Below, piece after piece: positions 6,517 through 7,466 of a stretch of DNA of 7,466 bases. Location of the stretch: contig JAOAPJ010000167.1 of NCBI GenBank assembly GCA_025462805.1, positions 1-7,466 on the forward strand, written 5' to 3'. The notes under the pieces were generated by a model. It saw nothing but the letters and a program-made list of their open reading frames with translations, ran no database searches and was not told the origin of the DNA. The stretch comes from Acidobacteriaceae bacterium. GTDB taxonomy: Bacteria > Acidobacteriota > Terriglobia > Terriglobales > Acidobacteriaceae. Position numbers and translations under genes: made by a program. The number at the start of each line of letters is the position of its first letter. Positions within the stretch are counted from its first letter, which is position 1.

Positions 6517-6678
6517 TCTTCGCATCATCCGCACCCACCACCTGCATAGCGTCTCGGGGCACCCACTCGTTCCTCGTGGCTGATCCGGTTGATGGGATGC
6601 GAGGCGCTCCGCAGTATGCTAAGTTGCCCTTGCGGTGGAGTGCAGCACGCCACGCGGGTCAAGCAGAAGGGAAGCGGC

Positions 6679-6921
6679 ATGGCGTGGACAGAGACCTATC
6701 ACTGTGACGTTTGCAACAGTCCGCGTAAAGATGTCGAAGACTGGTGGCTGGCCTGGACGGATCAGACCACACCGCCAAGTGGGTCGCCGCAGGACGCGTT
6801 GCGCTTTACCCGATGGAATCACGCGCTCTCCCACGGGGCCGAGATCAAGCACCTGTGTGGCGCCCGTTGCGCGCAGACCTTCATGGACCGCTGGATGAGC
6901 TCGGAAGACGCGCGCCGTTAA
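6679..6921 (+). CDS. Small four-cysteine putative zinc-binding protein
   Basis: I do not recognise a named family. The 80-residue product has two cysteine pairs: C9-x2-C12 in YHCDVCNSPRK, and C60-x3-C64 in HLCGARC, with H58 next to the second pair. This arrangement fits a single structural zinc site, or zinc-ribbon-like fold, with a 47-residue spacer rich in Trp (W22, W23, W26, W46, W72). There is no signal peptide or membrane segment, so it is likely cytoplasmic. ATG 6679 is chosen because GGGA lies six bases upstream and the Cys-rich domain begins right there; the in-frame ATGs at 6589 and 6592 add about 30 unconvincing residues. It sits between the DedA-rhodanese and UbiD genes, 170 and 67 bases away, on the same strand. 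Function is unknown; zinc binding is inferred from spacing. Confidence 0.75.
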   Translation: MAWTETYHCDVCNSPRKDVEDWWLAWTDQTTPPSGSPQDALRFTRWNHALSHGAEIKHLCGARCAQTFMDRWMSSEDARR

Positions 6922-6977
6922 ACGAGAGCAGACGGAACAATGCAAGCAGGCACCCGCCCTTCGCTAGTATGAGGGTC

Positions 6978-6982
6978 AGGAG
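6978..6982 (+). promoter_or_regulatory. Ribosome binding site deciding the TTG start of ubiD
   Basis: AGGAG with a six-base spacer precedes TTG 6989. The first residues from that TTG (AYHDLRDWIAQLDRAGELKR) align with the known UbiD N-terminus, and no ATG lies nearby in frame, so a TTG start is well supported. Confidence 0.8.
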
Positions 6983-6988
6983 ACAAAG

Positions 6989-7466
6989 TTGGCCTATCAC
7001 GACCTGCGCGACTGGATCGCGCAACTGGACCGCGCCGGCGAGCTGAAGCGCATTCGCGAAGAGATTGATCCGGTCCTTGAGATCGCGGAGATCACCGATC
7101 GCGTCTCGAAGATCGGGAGGCGCGGCTCTGCTGCTTCCGCGGCCTCAGGGGGCGAGCGGCGATACGCGCCCGGAGGGCCAGCGTTGCTGTTTGAGCGCGT
7201 GAAGGGCTATCCCGGCAGCAGTGTGCTGATGAACCAGTTCGGCAGCCTGCGCCGCATGGAGTTGGCGCTCGAGACCAAGAGCCTGGATGAGATCGCCGGG
7301 CGTATCCAGGCGCTGATGGCGATCAAGTCGCCCGAGGGAATGATGGGCAAGCTGAAGATGCTGCCCATGCTGGCGGAGATCGGAGCGTTCTTCCCCAAGG
7401 TCATTTCCGCGCGCCAGGCGGGATGCAAAGAGGTGATCCGGCGCGATGGCTTCAACGTGCTCGATT
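6989..7466 (+). CDS. ubiD: UbiD-family decarboxylase, N-terminal part, truncated by the window edge
   Basis: UbiD enzymes use prenylated FMN to decarboxylate aromatic or unsaturated acids; the classic member acts on 4-hydroxy-3-polyprenylbenzoate in ubiquinone synthesis, and relatives serve menaquinone or other pathways. The 159 visible residues cover the N-terminal domain. AYHDLRDWIAQLDRAGELKR (2-21), DPVLEIAEITDRV (27-39) and GGPALLFERVKGYPGSSVL (62-80), followed by NQFGS, match the E. coli protein segment by segment. The prenyl-FMN and metal-binding residues and the catalytic Arg and Glu lie further on and are not visible. Odd features are the TTG start and an insert of about 20 residues (about 42-61, Ala/Ser/Gly/Arg-rich) between DRV and GGPALLFE. 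No stop occurs before the edge, and the usual family length is about 450-600. Substrate and the presence of a ubiX flavin-prenyltransferase partner cannot be judged here. Confidence 0.92.
   Translation, partial: MAYHDLRDWIAQLDRAGELKRIREEIDPVLEIAEITDRVSKIGRRGSAASAASGGERRYAPGGPALLFERVKGYPGSSVLMNQFGSLRRMELALETKSLDEIAGRIQALMAIKSPEGMMGKLKMLPMLAEIGAFFPKVISARQAGCKEVIRRDGFNVLD

Noticed and set aside
6968..6973. TATGAG before ubiD, considered as a -10 promoter box
   Set aside because: It would put the transcription start on top of the AGGAG ribosome site, which is incompatible with use of that site.
1..7466. Search for mobile elements, CRISPR arrays, tRNA or rRNA genes and phage or defence genes
   Set aside because: I saw no transposase or integrase motifs, no regularly spaced repeats, no flanking inverted repeats and no recognisable RNA genes.

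Overview
The window is GC-rich bacterial chromosome with dense, ordinary housekeeping and stress coding. The mix of families suggests a soil-type Gram-negative bacterium: PPK1, a TolC plus EmrA/HlyD envelope-spanning pair, a Dps-type ferritin, a DedA-rhodanese fusion and a UbiD-type decarboxylase. The protein styles look most like Acidobacteriota (Terriglobia), but this is an impression from memory. No rRNA, marker gene or database search backs it.

Layout. The left edge (1-968, minus strand) is the N-terminal part of polyphosphate kinase ppk1, which runs off the window. Divergent from it is an unrecognised 234-codon gene (1039-1743) that looks like a degenerate ECF sigma-like protein. Next comes a co-directional pair, a TolC-family outer-membrane channel (1862-3385) and an EmrA/HlyD-type periplasmic adaptor (3387-4646). 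They are one base apart, with a strong ribosome binding site between them. The inner-membrane transporter that normally completes such a set is absent here. A Dps-family miniferritin with a complete ferroxidase signature follows (4776-5408) and ends in two tandem hairpins, the second a classic intrinsic terminator. After it come a DedA membrane protein fused to a C-terminal rhodanese domain (5558-6508), a small four-cysteine putative zinc-binding protein (6679-6921), and the 5' part of a UbiD-family decarboxylase that starts at TTG (6989) and leaves the right edge.

How they fit together. TolC and HlyD should form the outer and periplasmic parts of a tripartite exporter, using a transporter encoded elsewhere. 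Dps and PPK1 are both general stress and nutrient-limitation functions, and UbiD belongs to prenylated-FMN decarboxylation, often in quinone biosynthesis. The genes after the Dps terminator appear to be separate transcription units or a loose same-strand run. I see no mobile element, CRISPR array, tRNA or rRNA, and no convincing evidence of a new multi-gene system. The points most worth a second look are the sigma-like orphan, the transporter-less efflux pair, the non-canonical rhodanese active-site loop, the small Cys protein, and a low-complexity insertion in UbiD.
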